Of a stretch of DNA of 64,000 bases, positions 25,631 through 35,087 are shown piece by piece. The translations under genes and the position numbers were made by a program. Positions within the stretch are counted from its first letter, which is position 1. Each line of letters opens with the position of its first letter. The notes below the pieces were generated by a model, which was given only the letters and a program-made list of their open reading frames with translations, was not told the DNA's origin and did no database searches. The stretch comes from Arthrobacter sp. ATA002 (lineage in GTDB: Bacteria; Actinomycetota; Actinomycetes; Actinomycetales; Micrococcaceae), in NCBI RefSeq assembly GCF_026898095.1, contig NZ_CP114015.1, positions 744,001-808,000 of the forward strand, in the 5' to 3' direction.

Positions 25631-26314
25631 ATGAGCACGCGCGCCGCACGCCTGGTGCGCGGCTGGGCCGCAGCTTTGTCGGCCACGGCCGTTGCCGCAG
25701 CCTCCCACGTTCTTGCCGGCGGCGTCATTCCCCATCCGTCCATCCTGCTGTTCTGCCTTGCGCTGTCCGCCATGGTCTCCTGTGCGCTGGCCGGCCGGGC
25801 CATGTCCCTTCCGGGAACCGCCGGAGCAGTGCTGGCGAGCCAGGGAATTTTCCATCTGCTTTTCACCGTCGGCGGTGCTGGAATTCCGTCCGCGGCTTCC
25901 GGTGCAGCTGCCGCCGGCGCCGGTTCCGCCGCCCATGCGGGCCATGCGGGCCATGCCGCCAACGCTGACCCCGCAGCTTTCGCCCAGATTGCCGGCGCAC
26001 AGCTGGCCGGCGGCCAGGGCGGTGAGGGGATGGGCGCGGCGGAGCACGCCTCGCCGCTGATGTGGCTTGGGCACCTTCTGGCTGCCGCGGCCACCGTGGC
26101 GCTGATCAGGAACGGTGAGGCCGCCCTGCTGCGCCTCCTGCGGGCCATGCGGCTGCGCATCACCGCGGTCCTGCCGCTGATTCTCCCGCTGCCGCTCGGT
26201 CCGCGGGTCCCGAAGCTCTCGGCGCTGGTGCCGGTTGCACCGCTTCGGAACATTGGCGTACCGCTGCTGGCCATGAGGCACCGGGGCCCGCCGGCCGCTG
26301 CTGTGTCCTTCTAG
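25631..26314 (+). CDS. Small membrane protein with His-rich loop
   Basis: I do not recognise a named family. It has 227 residues with a strong GGAGGGGA ahead of the ATG. Hydrophobic segments are seen near residues 10-30, 36-55, 60-80 and 140-160. Between the third and fourth lies a loop rich in Ala, Gly and His (repeats of GHA and HAGHAG, about residues 100-118). The C-terminus reads LPLILPLPLGPRVP and is Pro/Arg-rich. Position ahead of CopC and PCu(A)C genes, together with the histidines, suggests a role in copper handling; this is inference. Confidence 0.65.
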   Translation: MSTRAARLVRGWAAALSATAVAAASHVLAGGVIPHPSILLFCLALSAMVSCALAGRAMSLPGTAGAVLASQGIFHLLFTVGGAGIPSAASGAAAAGAGSAAHAGHAGHAANADPAAFAQIAGAQLAGGQGGEGMGAAEHASPLMWLGHLLAAAATVALIRNGEAALLRLLRAMRLRITAVLPLILPLPLGPRVPKLSALVPVAPLRNIGVPLLAMRHRGPPAAAVSF

Positions 26315-26383
26315 GCCCGCCCCGTCCGGGCGAAGCCTTTCTTCCAGCAGCCGCCGGTACTGAGCCGGCGCAGAAAGCAGCCC

Positions 26384-27057
26384 ATGCCTCCGCTCTCCTC
26401 CTCCATCGTTCCCCGCCGGGTTCCCTCCGGTCTTCCCTCCCGCACTCCTGCACGCCGGCCGCTGGCCGTGCGCATCCTCCTGCTCGGCGCCCTGCTGCTT
26501 GCAGCGCTTGCTGCCGCACTGTCCACCGCCCCGGCGGCACTCGCCCATGACGAGCTGGTGGGCAGCACCCCGGCAGCCGGCGACCGCTACGAAACCTCAC
26601 CCCCGAGCTGGAACTGGTCTTCAGCAACGCCCTGATGGACCTGGGCAACCAGATCCTGGTGCTGGACGCCGACGGCCGGAACTGGGCCGAAGCTGCCCCC
26701 GTGCTGACCCGCGAAACCCTGGTACAGCCGTTGCCCGCGGATATGCCGGAAGGGGAATACTCCGTGCGCTGGCGCGCCGTTTCCTCCGACGGACACCCGA
26801 TCACGGGCCAGTTCGAATTCCTGGTGGGCGCGGACGCCGTTGCCGGTTCCGCTGCCACCGCCGCGCCGGCCGAGAACGGCGCCGGGGACGCCGCTGCGGA
26901 AAGCACCGACGGTGCAGAGAATCCGAAGAGCAGCAACGACTCCAACGACGGCGGGAACACTCCGTGGCTGTCCATGGCCATCGGCGGCGCAGTGGGCCTG
27001 GCCGTCTACGCGGTGTACGCATTCCTGGCCCGCCGCAAGCGCAACCGGACCTCATAA
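26384..27057 (+). CDS. CopC-domain copper-binding protein (frameshifted)
   Basis: Secreted or membrane-anchored CopC protein, about 224 residues after correction. A signal peptide (VRILLLGALLLAALAAALS) ends just before AHDELVGSTPAAGDRY, so the mature protein begins Ala-His as in CopC. The copper-site His of the C-terminal strand is in SSDGHPITGQFEFLVG. A Ser/Asn linker and a C-terminal membrane helix (about 195-212) with RRKRNR follow. The join is restored by one extra C in the CCCCC run near 26602 (SPPELELVFSNALMDLG). It probably delivers copper with the next gene's product. Confidence 0.8.
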
Positions 27058-27085
27058 AGCGCAGGCAACTACATAAAGCGCAGGC
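27053..27085 (+). repeat. 14-bp direct repeat at the copC stop
   Basis: CATAAAGCGCAGGC occurs at 27053-27066 and 27072-27085; the first copy contains the copC stop codon. It looks like a recent short duplication. Confidence 0.8.
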
Positions 27086-27161
27086 GGCCACGGCCAACCG
27101 CCCGGTTCCGCCCGCACTTCCCACCCAAACGTTTCCCATACTTTAGGGCGCGCTGCCCTGC

Positions 27162-27218
27162 CCGGCGCCACGCTGACCGGCCGGCTCCGCGCTGAGCCGG
27201 CGCCACGCTGAGCCGGCG
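27162..27218 (+). repeat. 15-bp direct repeats before the PCu(A)C gene
   Basis: CCGGCGCCACGCTGA occurs at 27162-27176 and 27197-27211. An overlapping GCTGAGCCGGCG pair lies at 27191-27202 and 27207-27218. These are short GC-rich duplications with no recognised function. Confidence 0.7.
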
Positions 27219-27245
27219 CGCGCCCAAGCCCTGAGGAGCTTTAGC

Positions 27246-27859
27246 ATGCCCATTTTCCTGTCCCACTCTGCCTTCGCACGGTCATCCGCCCGGCCCGCAA
27301 AGACCCTTTCCCTGATCTCCGCAGCTGCCCTGAGCGCGCTGCTGCTGGGCGGGTGTGCCGGGAAACCCCGGGTGCATCCGCGGAGCAAACCACAACACCG
27401 TCGTCACCGCCGTCCGCCTCCGCGCCTTCTGCCGCTGCCGCCTCCCCGCATAACCAATCCGGGCTGAGCGTTTCCGGACCCTGGGTGAAGGCTGCTGAGA
27501 CGGGCATGACCGGCGCCTTTGGGGTGCTGGCCAACAACGGCACGGAGGACATCCGGGTGACCGGAGCATCCTCACCAGCAGCAGCCTCCGTTGAGCTGCA
27601 CGAGACCGCAGCCGGCCCGGACGGAACCTTCGCCATGGCGGAAACCGCGGACGGCTTCACAGTTCCGGCCGGCGGGGAATTCGTCCTGGAACCGGGTGCC
27701 AACCACCTGATGCTCATGGGGCTCAGCGGCCCGGTCCTGCCCGGTGATGAGATCTCCTTCAGCCTGGAGCTTGGGGACGGAACGGTCGTTGACTTCACTG
27801 CCACCGCCAAGGACTTCTCCGGCGCCAACGAGAGCTACCACGGAGAACACGGACAATGA
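27246..27859 (+). CDS. PCu(A)C copper chaperone lipoprotein (frameshifted)
   Basis: Periplasm-facing copper chaperone, about 204 residues after correction. The N-terminus has a lipoprotein signal with lipobox LLLGGC. The PCu(A)C domain follows a Ser/Pro/Ala linker: SGPWVKAAETGMTGAFGVLA, SVELHETAAG and GANHLMLMGLSG contain the His and Met copper ligands. One extra G in the GGG run near 27361 joins GGCAGETPGASAEQ. It has GAGGAG upstream. The stop overlaps the start of the DyP gene (ATGA), so the two are coupled. Known homologues load CuA or supply copper; here the partner is a peroxidase. Confidence 0.82.
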
Positions 27860-29259
27860 GTGCTGACCGGGCTCCGGATGCCGGGGAAGGTCGCCGGGGA
27901 GAGCACGCCGCCGGCAACGCCGCAGGAAGTCCCGCCACCGGTGGTTCCCCGGCCGGCTCCGGCCCAGGCAATCCCGGCGCAGAGACATCCGGCCCGGACA
28001 GCGCCCGCCGCGGCGTGAAACGCCGGCACCTGCTGTTCGGCGGGGCAGCAGCCGGGCTGGGTGCCCTGGCGGCGGCAGGGGCTGCCCTGTCGGGCGGTTC
28101 CGCTCCGGCCCCGGACACCGGGGCGGAGACTGCAGGAGCCAGCGCGGCCGGAACGGCGGACCGGGCCGGAATTACCGGAGCCGCCGTCGTGCCCTTTTAC
28201 GGACCGCGGCAGGCCGGAATCGAAACTCCGGCACAGGCCCACGCGGTGTTCCTGGCACTGGACCTGAAGCCGGGCCTGACCCGGCAGCGGCTGGCCGCGC
28301 TGCTTCGCCTGCTGTCCGACGACGCCGCCGCCCTGACCCGGGGACGGCCAGCGCTGGCGGACACCGAACCGGAGCTGGCGGTGCATCCTGCCCGGCTCAC
28401 GGTCACCTTCGGTTTCGGGCCTGAACTGCTGGCTCTGGCCGCGCCGGGCCTTGCACCGGCCTGGCTGCGGCCGCTGCCCGCATTCGGTATCGACCGGCTC
28501 TCACCGGATTACACCGGCGGAGACCTGCTGCTGCAGCTGTGTGCCGATGATCCGCTCACCCTGGCGCATGCGCGGCGGATGCTGCTGAAGGACAGCCGCG
28601 CCTTCACGACGCTGCGCTGGGCCCAGTCCGGTTTCCTGAACGCCGCCGGTTCGGGTCCGGCCGGCGCCACACCGCGCAACCTGTTCGGCCAGCTGGACGG
28701 CACCGGCAACCCCCGGAAGGCGGAAGAGCTGGACCGGGTCGTGTGGGGCGGGCCGGACATCAGGCCGTGGCTGGAAAACGGCACCTCCGTGGTGATCCGC
28801 CGCATCGCCATGAACCTTGACACCTGGGATGAGCTGGACCGGCGGGGCCGCGAAGAGAGCGTGGGCCGTACGCTGGACACGGGCGCTCCGCTCACCGGCA
28901 CCGCCGAGCATGACGAACCGGACTTCGGAGCGCGGAACAGCCTCGGGTTCCCGGTGATCGCCGAATCCTCGCATCTGCGGCGGGCACGTTCCGACGATGA
29001 ACAACAGCGCATTTTCCGGCGGTCGTACAACTATGACGACGCTCCCGGTGCTGCGGGAAGCAGTGGCGGGATCTCGAACTCAGGCCAGATCTTCGTGTCC
29101 TACCAGGCGGATGTCGACCGGCAGTTCGTGCCGATTCAGCAGCGCCTCGACCAGCTGGACATCCTCAATGAGTGGACGGTCCCGGTGGGATCCGCGGTGT
29201 TCGCCGTGCCGCCCGGTGCTCCTGAGGGAGGGTTTGTCGGCGAACAGCTGTTCTCCTGA
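27856..29259 (+). CDS. Tat-exported DyP-type peroxidase
   Basis: Dye-decolorising peroxidase of 467 residues. After an N-terminal Gly/Pro-rich stretch a twin-arginine signal is seen (ARRGVKRRHLLFGGAAAGLG). The catalytic GxxDG motif with the distal Asp is FGQLDGTGNP. Other family blocks are TFGFGPELLA, GDLLLQLCADDP, IRRIAMNLDTWDEL and RRSYNYDD. It resembles EfeB-type secreted DyPs linked to haem or iron, but EfeU and EfeO are absent; instead CopC and PCu(A)C precede it. Coupled translation with the copper chaperone is unusual enough to note. Confidence 0.88.
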   Translation: MSADRAPDAGEGRRGEHAAGNAAGSPATGGSPAGSGPGNPGAETSGPDSARRGVKRRHLLFGGAAAGLGALAAAGAALSGGSAPAPDTGAETAGASAAGTADRAGITGAAVVPFYGPRQAGIETPAQAHAVFLALDLKPGLTRQRLAALLRLLSDDAAALTRGRPALADTEPELAVHPARLTVTFGFGPELLALAAPGLAPAWLRPLPAFGIDRLSPDYTGGDLLLQLCADDPLTLAHARRMLLKDSRAFTTLRWAQSGFLNAAGSGPAGATPRNLFGQLDGTGNPRKAEELDRVVWGGPDIRPWLENGTSVVIRRIAMNLDTWDELDRRGREESVGRTLDTGAPLTGTAEHDEPDFGARNSLGFPVIAESSHLRRARSDDEQQRIFRRSYNYDDAPGAAGSSGGISNSGQIFVSYQADVDRQFVPIQQRLDQLDILNEWTVPVGSAVFAVPPGAPEGGFVGEQLFS

Positions 29260-29382
29260 GGAAGGCTTCCGGGTTGATTCACCGTCCGGTGGCGGCTAGG
29301 TTGGAGATAATAGTCAGCATGCTGATGATCAGCCGCTAAAAGTTCACGTGCGGCGGTCGTCGTCGAAGAGATGGAGGCACTG

Positions 29383-29635
29383 ATGGCGGGCAGCTACGAT
29401 CCGAATAATGACCCGGCGAACCCCGATAAGCCCAAGGATGCCGGCAAGGACCTGCAGGATGGTGCCCGGGAAGGCGGCGGCAACGCGGCCCCCAGCACCG
29501 AGAAGGGCGAGCATGCCAATCCGGACCCGGCTGAGGGTAATGTCACCGGCCTGGAACCCGGCGGTGGAGTTCCCCGGGGAAACCCCTCCGGCCGAGGATC
29601 AGATGAGCATGGACCAGGGGCACGACGAAGACTGA
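29383..29635 (+). CDS. Small acidic protein, DUF6480-like (frameshifted)
   Basis: Small hydrophilic protein of about 84 residues. It starts at ATG 29383, five bases after GGAGG. The sequence MAGSYDPNNDPANPDKPKDA is followed by acidic, Gly/Pro-rich sequence and GLEPGGGVP. The end GETPPAEDQMSMDQGHDED is in another frame. Two bases lost from the C run near 29573 would give GGVPPGETPP, which I recall as typical of DUF6480. It is disordered and of unknown function. Confidence 0.6.
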
Positions 29636-29655
29636 GTTACCGGCTCCTGCGCCGC

Positions 29656-29688
29656 GGCCCCGCATCCGGCATGTCCGGGTGCGGGGCT
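29656..29688. terminator. Bidirectional terminator hairpin
   Basis: CCCCGCATCCGG (29658-29669) pairs with CCGGGTGCGGGG (29675-29686), with one wobble pair and a 5-nt loop. It lies between two convergent genes. Confidence 0.7.
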
Positions 29689-29725
29689 GCCGCTGTGTCC
29701 GCCCGTAGAATTTTGAGTCAGGGTT

Positions 29726-30193
29726 CTACCGCGCGTCCAGGTCCTCGAAGACCAGGAACGTCTGCGTGTCCAGAACTCCCGGCATGGACTGAAGTTGGTC
29801 GAAGATGACCTGCCGCAGATGAACGTTGTCCTCCGCCCGCACCAGCAGGATGACGTCGAAGGACCCGCCCACCAGCGCAATGTGATGGATTTCCGGAACG
29901 GCCCGCAGTTGCTCCTTCAGTTCCCGCCAGGAATGCTGGCGGACCTTCAGGGTCACGTACGCCGAGGACCGCAGGCCGGCCCTGACCGGATCGACGACGG
30001 CGGTGAACCGGCTGAGCACGCCGGTCTCGGTTAGGCGTGCAATCCGTGAATAGGCATGGGCCCGGGAGATGTGCACGGCCTCGGCCACTGCGGTCACGGA
30101 GGCCCGGCCGTTTCCGGTGAGTTCAGCCAGGATGTTCCGGTCAATTTCATCCAGGCGGGGAGTGGTGGACTGTTCGGTGGTGTCCCGCGGCAT
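29726..30193 (-). CDS. Lrp/AsnC-family regulator of the adjacent dehydrogenase operon
   Basis: Lrp/AsnC regulator of 155 residues starting at ATG 30193. The N-terminal helix-turn-helix is DEIDRNILAELTGNGRASVT, then AVAEAVHISRAHAYSRIARL. The C-terminal RAM ligand domain contains VDPVRAGLRSSAYVTLKV and LVGGSFDVILLVRAED. It is divergent from the 2-oxoacid dehydrogenase operon with about 180 bp between them, the typical layout for BkdR-like activators that respond to branched-chain amino acids. That role is inferred. Confidence 0.85.
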   Translation of the reverse strand: MPRDTTEQSTTPRLDEIDRNILAELTGNGRASVTAVAEAVHISRAHAYSRIARLTETGVLSRFTAVVDPVRAGLRSSAYVTLKVRQHSWRELKEQLRAVPEIHHIALVGGSFDVILLVRAEDNVHLRQVIFDQLQSMPGVLDTQTFLVFEDLDAR

Positions 30194-30376
30194 AATGTCT
30201 ACACACCCTCCTGTAATCCAGTTCACATTTACAATCTGTCCACCACTGTAACGGGATCGGTGGGAAACATCTGCCATTTCGGCATCCTGTGGATACGAAT
30301 ACGGGCCCGTCAGCATACTGGGATAACAGAACATCCACGGCAAAGAAGCCCGGGGATGGCCGCTGACGGAGGCACA

Positions 30377-31537
30377 ATGACTATTTCCACGGGCAATCCA
30401 TCCCCTCAGGCCATGGCAGATTCCCGCCGGGACGCAGCGCATTCCGATGCCGGGGCCACCGCGTCGCACCTGCTGCCCTCGAATGTTCCGGTACAGCTGG
30501 TGGACCCGGACGGCCACCACCGGCACGACGACCGGTATCCTCTGCCCGACGGCGGGGCCCTCCTGGATGCCTACGCCCGGCTGGTCACCGGAAGGCGCAT
30601 CAATGACCAGGCCAACGCGCTCGTGCGCCAGGGCCGCCTCGCCGTCTATCCGTCCTCCCATGGCCAGGAGGCCTGCCAGGTGGCTGCCGCCGTGGTCCTG
30701 GAGACGACCGACTGGCTTTTTCCCACCTACCGCGACACCGTGGCCGTGATTGCCCGCGGCGTGGAGCCGCTGGAGGTCCTGACGCTGCTGCGCGGCGACT
30801 GGCATTCGGGCTATGACCCCTGCGAACACCACACTGCCCCGCAGGCCACCCCGCTGGCGACACAGCTGCTCCACGCCGTCGGGGTGGCACACGCGTCCAA
30901 GCTCCGCGGCGAAGAGACCGTGGTCCTGGCGATGTGCGGCGACGGCGCCACCAGCGAGGGGGACTTCCACGAGGCCCTGAACTTCGCCGCCGTGTTCCAC
31001 GTCCCGGTGGTGTTCTTCGTGCAGAACAACGAATACGCCATCTCCGTTCCGCTGAAAAACCAGTCGGTTGCGCCGTCGCTGGCGCACAAGGCCATCGGAT
31101 ACGGCATGCCCGGGGAACGCGTGGACGGCAATGACCTGGCCGCGCTGCTCGCCGTGCTCGGCGCCGCCGTGGAGCGGGCACGCGAAGGTGCCGGTCCATC
31201 CCTCGTCGAGGCGCACACCTACCGGATGCAGGCCCACACCAACGCCGACGACGCCACCCGCTACCGCACGCAGGAGGACGTGGAGAAGTGGGTTCCCCGG
31301 GATCCGCTGACCCGGATGCGTACGTACTTGCACGGACTGAACCTGCTGGATGACGACGCCGAAGCCCGCTTTGCCGCCGACGCAGAAGTTATCGCTGCGT
31401 ACATGCGCGACGGATTGAATGCAGAGGTTCAGCCGGACCCCCAGGAGCTGTTTGCCCATGTCTACGCCCGTCGCACCCCGCAGCTTGAGGAACAGGCCGC
31501 CCAGCTGCGCGACGAACTCTCGCGCCAGGACGGCTGA
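30377..31537 (+). CDS. bkdA: Branched-chain 2-oxoacid dehydrogenase E1 alpha
   Basis: Thiamine-pyrophosphate-dependent E1 alpha subunit, 386 residues. The TPP motif is GDGATSEGDFHEALNFAAVF ending in FVQNNEYAIS. The substrate-side sequence YPSSHGQEACQVAAAVVL and the phosphorylation-loop analogue HTNADDATRYR are present. I chose ATG 30377 because ACGGAGG sits just upstream; the longer frame reaches back into the Lrp gene. It decarboxylates 2-oxo acids from Val, Leu and Ile together with the E1 beta and E2 genes that follow. A pyruvate-specific complex cannot be excluded by sequence alone. Confidence 0.88.
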   Translation: MTISTGNPSPQAMADSRRDAAHSDAGATASHLLPSNVPVQLVDPDGHHRHDDRYPLPDGGALLDAYARLVTGRRINDQANALVRQGRLAVYPSSHGQEACQVAAAVVLETTDWLFPTYRDTVAVIARGVEPLEVLTLLRGDWHSGYDPCEHHTAPQATPLATQLLHAVGVAHASKLRGEETVVLAMCGDGATSEGDFHEALNFAAVFHVPVVFFVQNNEYAISVPLKNQSVAPSLAHKAIGYGMPGERVDGNDLAALLAVLGAAVERAREGAGPSLVEAHTYRMQAHTNADDATRYRTQEDVEKWVPRDPLTRMRTYLHGLNLLDDDAEARFAADAEVIAAYMRDGLNAEVQPDPQELFAHVYARRTPQLEEQAAQLRDELSRQDG

Positions 31538-31540
31538 AAG

Positions 31541-32668
31541 GTGAGCACAGTGAGTACTGCCGAAGCAGAGATTACCGATGTGACTGCGTCCGACACAGCT
31601 GCGGCAACGGCGGCCGCAGCCGCCGGAATGCCCCAGTCCCTGACCTTTGCCAAGGCCCTGAACACGGCACTGGCCGACGAAATGGCCGCCGACCCCGCCG
31701 TCCTGATGTTCGGTGAGGACGTAGGCCCGCTGGGCGGCGTTTTCCGCATCACCGACGGGCTGACCGCCCGTTTCGGCGAGGAGCGGTGCTTTGATACTCC
31801 GCTGGCCGAGTCCGGCATCATGGGCATGGCTGTGGGCATGGCGATGAACGGCATGCGCCCGGTGGTCGAGATGCAGTTTGACGCCTTTGCCTATCCGGCC
31901 TTCGAGCAGGTGGTCAGCCATGCCGCAAAGATGGCCAACCGTACCCGCGGGAAGGTCCGGCTGCCGCTGGTTATCCGGATCCCCTATGCCGGCGGGATCG
32001 GGGGAGTGGAGCACCACTGCGACTCCTCCGAGTCCTATTACGCGCACACCCCGGGCCTGACCGTCGTCGCGCCGGCCACGGTTGCCGACGCGTACACGCT
32101 GCTGCGGGAAGCGATCCGGCTGAACGATCCGGTGGTGTTCCTGGAGCCCAAGAAGCTGTACTGGACGAAGGAAGACGTGGATCTGGCCGCCCTGCGCAGC
32201 CGCTTCGATGCTGTCGATTCGGATGGTGCACCCCGCGGCGGCAGCCCGCGGCCCGGGGCCATCGGGACCGCTGCGGTGGCACGGCCGGGCACCGACGCAA
32301 CACTGATCGCCTACGGCCCGTCCGTCTCGACCGCCCTCGCGGCAGCTGATGCCGCTGCCGCCGAAGGCAGGTCGCTGGAAGTGGTCGATCTGCGGTCCAT
32401 CGTGCCCTTCGACGACGAAACCGTTACTGCTTCGGTGCGCCGGACCGGGCGTGCGGTAGTTATTTCCGAAGCTCCCGGCTTTGCCTCCGTCGCCTCCGAA
32501 ATCGTGGCCCGGGTGCAGGAACGCTGCTTCCATTCGCTGGCCGCACCGGTGCTGCGCGTGACCGGATTCGACATTCCGTACCCGTCGCCCAAGCTGGAGC
32601 ACTGGTTCCTGCCGAGCGTGGACCGCATCCTGGACGCCGTGGATGAGCTTCAGTGGGAGGACCAATGA
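31541..32668 (+). CDS. bkdB: Branched-chain 2-oxoacid dehydrogenase E1 beta
   Basis: E1 beta subunit, 375 residues. Family blocks are LMFGEDVGPLGGVFRITDGL, FDTPLAESGIMGMAVGMAMN, IPYAGGIGGVEHHCDSSE and the C-terminal VVDLRSIVPFDDETVTASV. It starts at GTG 31541, three bases after the alpha subunit stop, and its TGA overlaps the E2 start (ATGA). With E1 alpha it forms the alpha2-beta2 decarboxylase of the complex. Confidence 0.9.
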   Translation: MSTVSTAEAEITDVTASDTAAATAAAAAGMPQSLTFAKALNTALADEMAADPAVLMFGEDVGPLGGVFRITDGLTARFGEERCFDTPLAESGIMGMAVGMAMNGMRPVVEMQFDAFAYPAFEQVVSHAAKMANRTRGKVRLPLVIRIPYAGGIGGVEHHCDSSESYYAHTPGLTVVAPATVADAYTLLREAIRLNDPVVFLEPKKLYWTKEDVDLAALRSRFDAVDSDGAPRGGSPRPGAIGTAAVARPGTDATLIAYGPSVSTALAAADAAAAEGRSLEVVDLRSIVPFDDETVTASVRRTGRAVVISEAPGFASVASEIVARVQERCFHSLAAPVLRVTGFDIPYPSPKLEHWFLPSVDRILDAVDELQWEDQ

Positions 32669-34099
32669 GCGTGCGCACCTTCCTGCTGCCCGATTTGGGC
32701 GAAGGCCTGACGGAAGCCGAGCTGGTCACCTGGCTGGTGGCCGTGGGCGACGAGATCCTCGTGGACCAGCCGGTCGCCGAGGTCGAGACCGCGAAATCGC
32801 TGGTCGAGGTGCCCTCGCCCTTTGCCGGCACCGTTGCGCAGCTGCACGGGAAGCGGGGCAGACGCTCGACGTCGGGCGCCCCCTCATTTCAGTGTCACCG
32901 TCGGCGGCCGCCGCCGGGGAGGAACCTGCTCCCGGGCACAGCGATCCCGACGGCGAAGCGTACCGGCAGGAGGAAAAAGCAGGTTCGGGCAATGTGCTGA
33001 TCGGCTACGGAACTCCGGGCGGACACACCGTGGCACGCCGGACCCGGCGGTCACGGACAGCGGCGGCGGCACCGGCGGTAACGGCGGCGTCCACGGCCCG
33101 GACAGCTGCTGCGCCGGCCGCTGCCTCCACCCCCATGCGGCCCGCAGCGGCACCGCGGTGCATCTCCCCGCTGGTGCGGAAGCTGGCCCGTGACGGAGGC
33201 CTGCGGCTGGCCGACGTGACCGGATCGGGTCCGGATCAGTTGATCCTGCGCAGCGATGTGGAAGCAGCCCTGGCCGCTGCGGCCGGCAGGGTGCCGGGTT
33301 CCGCCGACGCTGCACTGTCGTCCGCGGGGCCAGCGCTGTCTACCGAGGGCGCCGCCGGCCCCGAACCGCAGTCGACCCGCGCACCGGCCTGAACACCGCA
33401 CGCACTCCGGTCACCGGGCTGCGAAAGACCGTCGCGGCGAACCTGACTGCCAGCCGCAGCCGCATTCCCGAAGCCACGGTATGGGTGGACGTGGACGCGA
33501 CCGCACTGCTTGAGTTGCGCGCGGACCTCAAGCGGCGCAACCCCGGCACCACCCCGGGCCTGTTGGCCTTCTTCGCCCGGTTCGTGGTGGCCGGTTTGGC
33601 GAAGTTCCCCGCGCTCAACACCCGGTTCGATCCGGCGGCGACCTCTTTGGACACTGCGCAGCTCACCTCCTACGACGGCGTAAACCTGGGTTTCGCGGCG
33701 CAGACCGACCGCGGACTCGTGGTGCCCTCGGTCCGGCGCGCGGACACGATGAACGCCAGGCAGCTGGACGCCGAGATCCGCCGCCTCACGGCCACGGCGC
33801 GGGAGGGCCGGGCCACACCGGCGGAACTCACTTCGGGCACCTTCACACTGAACAATTACGGCGTGTTCGGGGTGGACGGCAGCGCCGCAATTATCAACTA
33901 TCCGGAGTCGGCGATCCTGGGCATAGGACGCATCATCGACAAGCCGTGGGTGGTGGACGGCGCACTGGCAGTGCGCAAACTGACCGAACTGACCCTGGTG
34001 TTCGACCACCGGGTCTGCGACGGCGGCACCGCCGGCGGTTTCCTGCGCTACGTCGCGGACGCCATCGAGAACCCGGGCAGCGTACTCGCGGACCTGTGA
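32665..34099 (+). CDS. bkdC: 2-oxoacid dehydrogenase E2 acyltransferase (two frameshifts)
   Basis: Dihydrolipoamide acyltransferase, about 478 residues after correction. The N-terminal lipoyl domain contains LPDLGEGLTEAELVTWLVAV and the lipoyl-lysine motif VETAKSLVEVPSP. A Pro/Ala linker, a peripheral-subunit-binding domain (SPLVRKLARDGGLRLADVTG) and the catalytic domain follow, ending FDHRVCDGGTAGGFLRYV with the active His-Asp. Two joins are needed: one G in GGG near 32851 (HGEAGQTLDVGRPL) and one C in CCCC near 33360. The start overlaps the E1 beta stop. No E3 gene lies in the window. Confidence 0.87.
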
Positions 34100-34217
34100 C
34101 CCGGGCTGTGTGACGGGACGGGGCGGGCACGCAACATTCGGCACCCCGCACGGCCCCGGAGCACCGCCGCGGTAGGTTGGAGGCGACACCCAGCTCACGG
34201 ACCAAAAGGACGGACCC

Positions 34218-35069
34218 ATGACCGACGCAGCCGGACAGGACACCGCAATGTGGCGGGAGGTGGCTCCGCGGGTGCTGGTGCGCACCAACCCCGGATTCGG
34301 CATGAACACGGGCCTGGTGATCGGCGACGAGCGGGTGCTGATCATCGACACCGGCGCCGGACCCCGGCAGGGTGCGGCCATCCTGGCGGCCGTTCGGGAG
34401 CTCACCGACCTGCCGCTGACCGCCGTCAACACACACGCCCACTATGACCACTACTTCGGCAATGCCGTTATGGCGGCCCACGGGGTGGCGGACATCTGGG
34501 CCACCAGCAGGTGTGCTGCGGCCATCACCGAACGCGGCGACTCCCAGCGTCCCGCCGTCGCGGCGCTGGAAGCGGAAATGGCCGCGGGGACCGGCGGCCA
34601 CACGGAGATCCTGGCGCCCACCCGGCTGGTCGACGGCGCTCCGGTGGACTTGGATCTGGGCGGCATCTCGGTCACCCTGTTCCATCTGGGCCGTGGGCAC
34701 ACTGACCACGACCTGCTGGTTGGCGCCGGGGACGTGTTGTTCACCGGGGACCTGGTCGAGCAGGGAGCCGATCCGTCGTTTGAGGACTCGTTCCCGAAGG
34801 AATGGATCCGCACTCTGGGCAAAATGACGGCCCTTGAAGACCTTTACAGCGTGTTCGTGCCCGGCCACGGGGAGCCGGTTTCCATGGATTTCGTGGCCAC
34901 GCAGATGAACAAAATGCGCACCGCCGTCGCCGTCACGCGCAGTGCCATGGATCAGGCCTCCGTGGACATGACCAAGGCCATTCCCATCCTGCCGTATGGA
35001 CCGGAACAGTCGCGCGCCCTGCTGATGCGGCTGCGCACCCTGGCCCGGTGGAAATGGCTCAAGCAGTAG
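34218..35069 (+). CDS. MBL-fold metallo-hydrolase
   Basis: Metallo-beta-lactamase fold protein of 283 residues. The metal motif is NTHAHYDHYFGN (HxHxDH). Further ligands are in FHLGRGHTDHDLLV, LFTGDLVEQGADP and VFVPGHGEP. There is no signal peptide. It resembles cytoplasmic hydrolases of the glyoxalase II or lactonase type; the substrate is unknown. RBS AAAGGACGG precedes the ATG. It is 18 nt upstream of an MFS transporter gene and may share its transcript. Confidence 0.8.
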   Translation: MTDAAGQDTAMWREVAPRVLVRTNPGFGMNTGLVIGDERVLIIDTGAGPRQGAAILAAVRELTDLPLTAVNTHAHYDHYFGNAVMAAHGVADIWATSRCAAAITERGDSQRPAVAALEAEMAAGTGGHTEILAPTRLVDGAPVDLDLGGISVTLFHLGRGHTDHDLLVGAGDVLFTGDLVEQGADPSFEDSFPKEWIRTLGKMTALEDLYSVFVPGHGEPVSMDFVATQMNKMRTAVAVTRSAMDQASVDMTKAIPILPYGPEQSRALLMRLRTLARWKWLKQ

Positions 35070-35087
35070 GGGCGGTACCCTAAACCG

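Noticed and set aside
29726..32665. A 979-codon minus-strand frame through the bkd operon
   Set aside because: Only its last 155 codons, the Lrp gene, have protein-like sequence. The rest is antisense of E1 alpha and beta.
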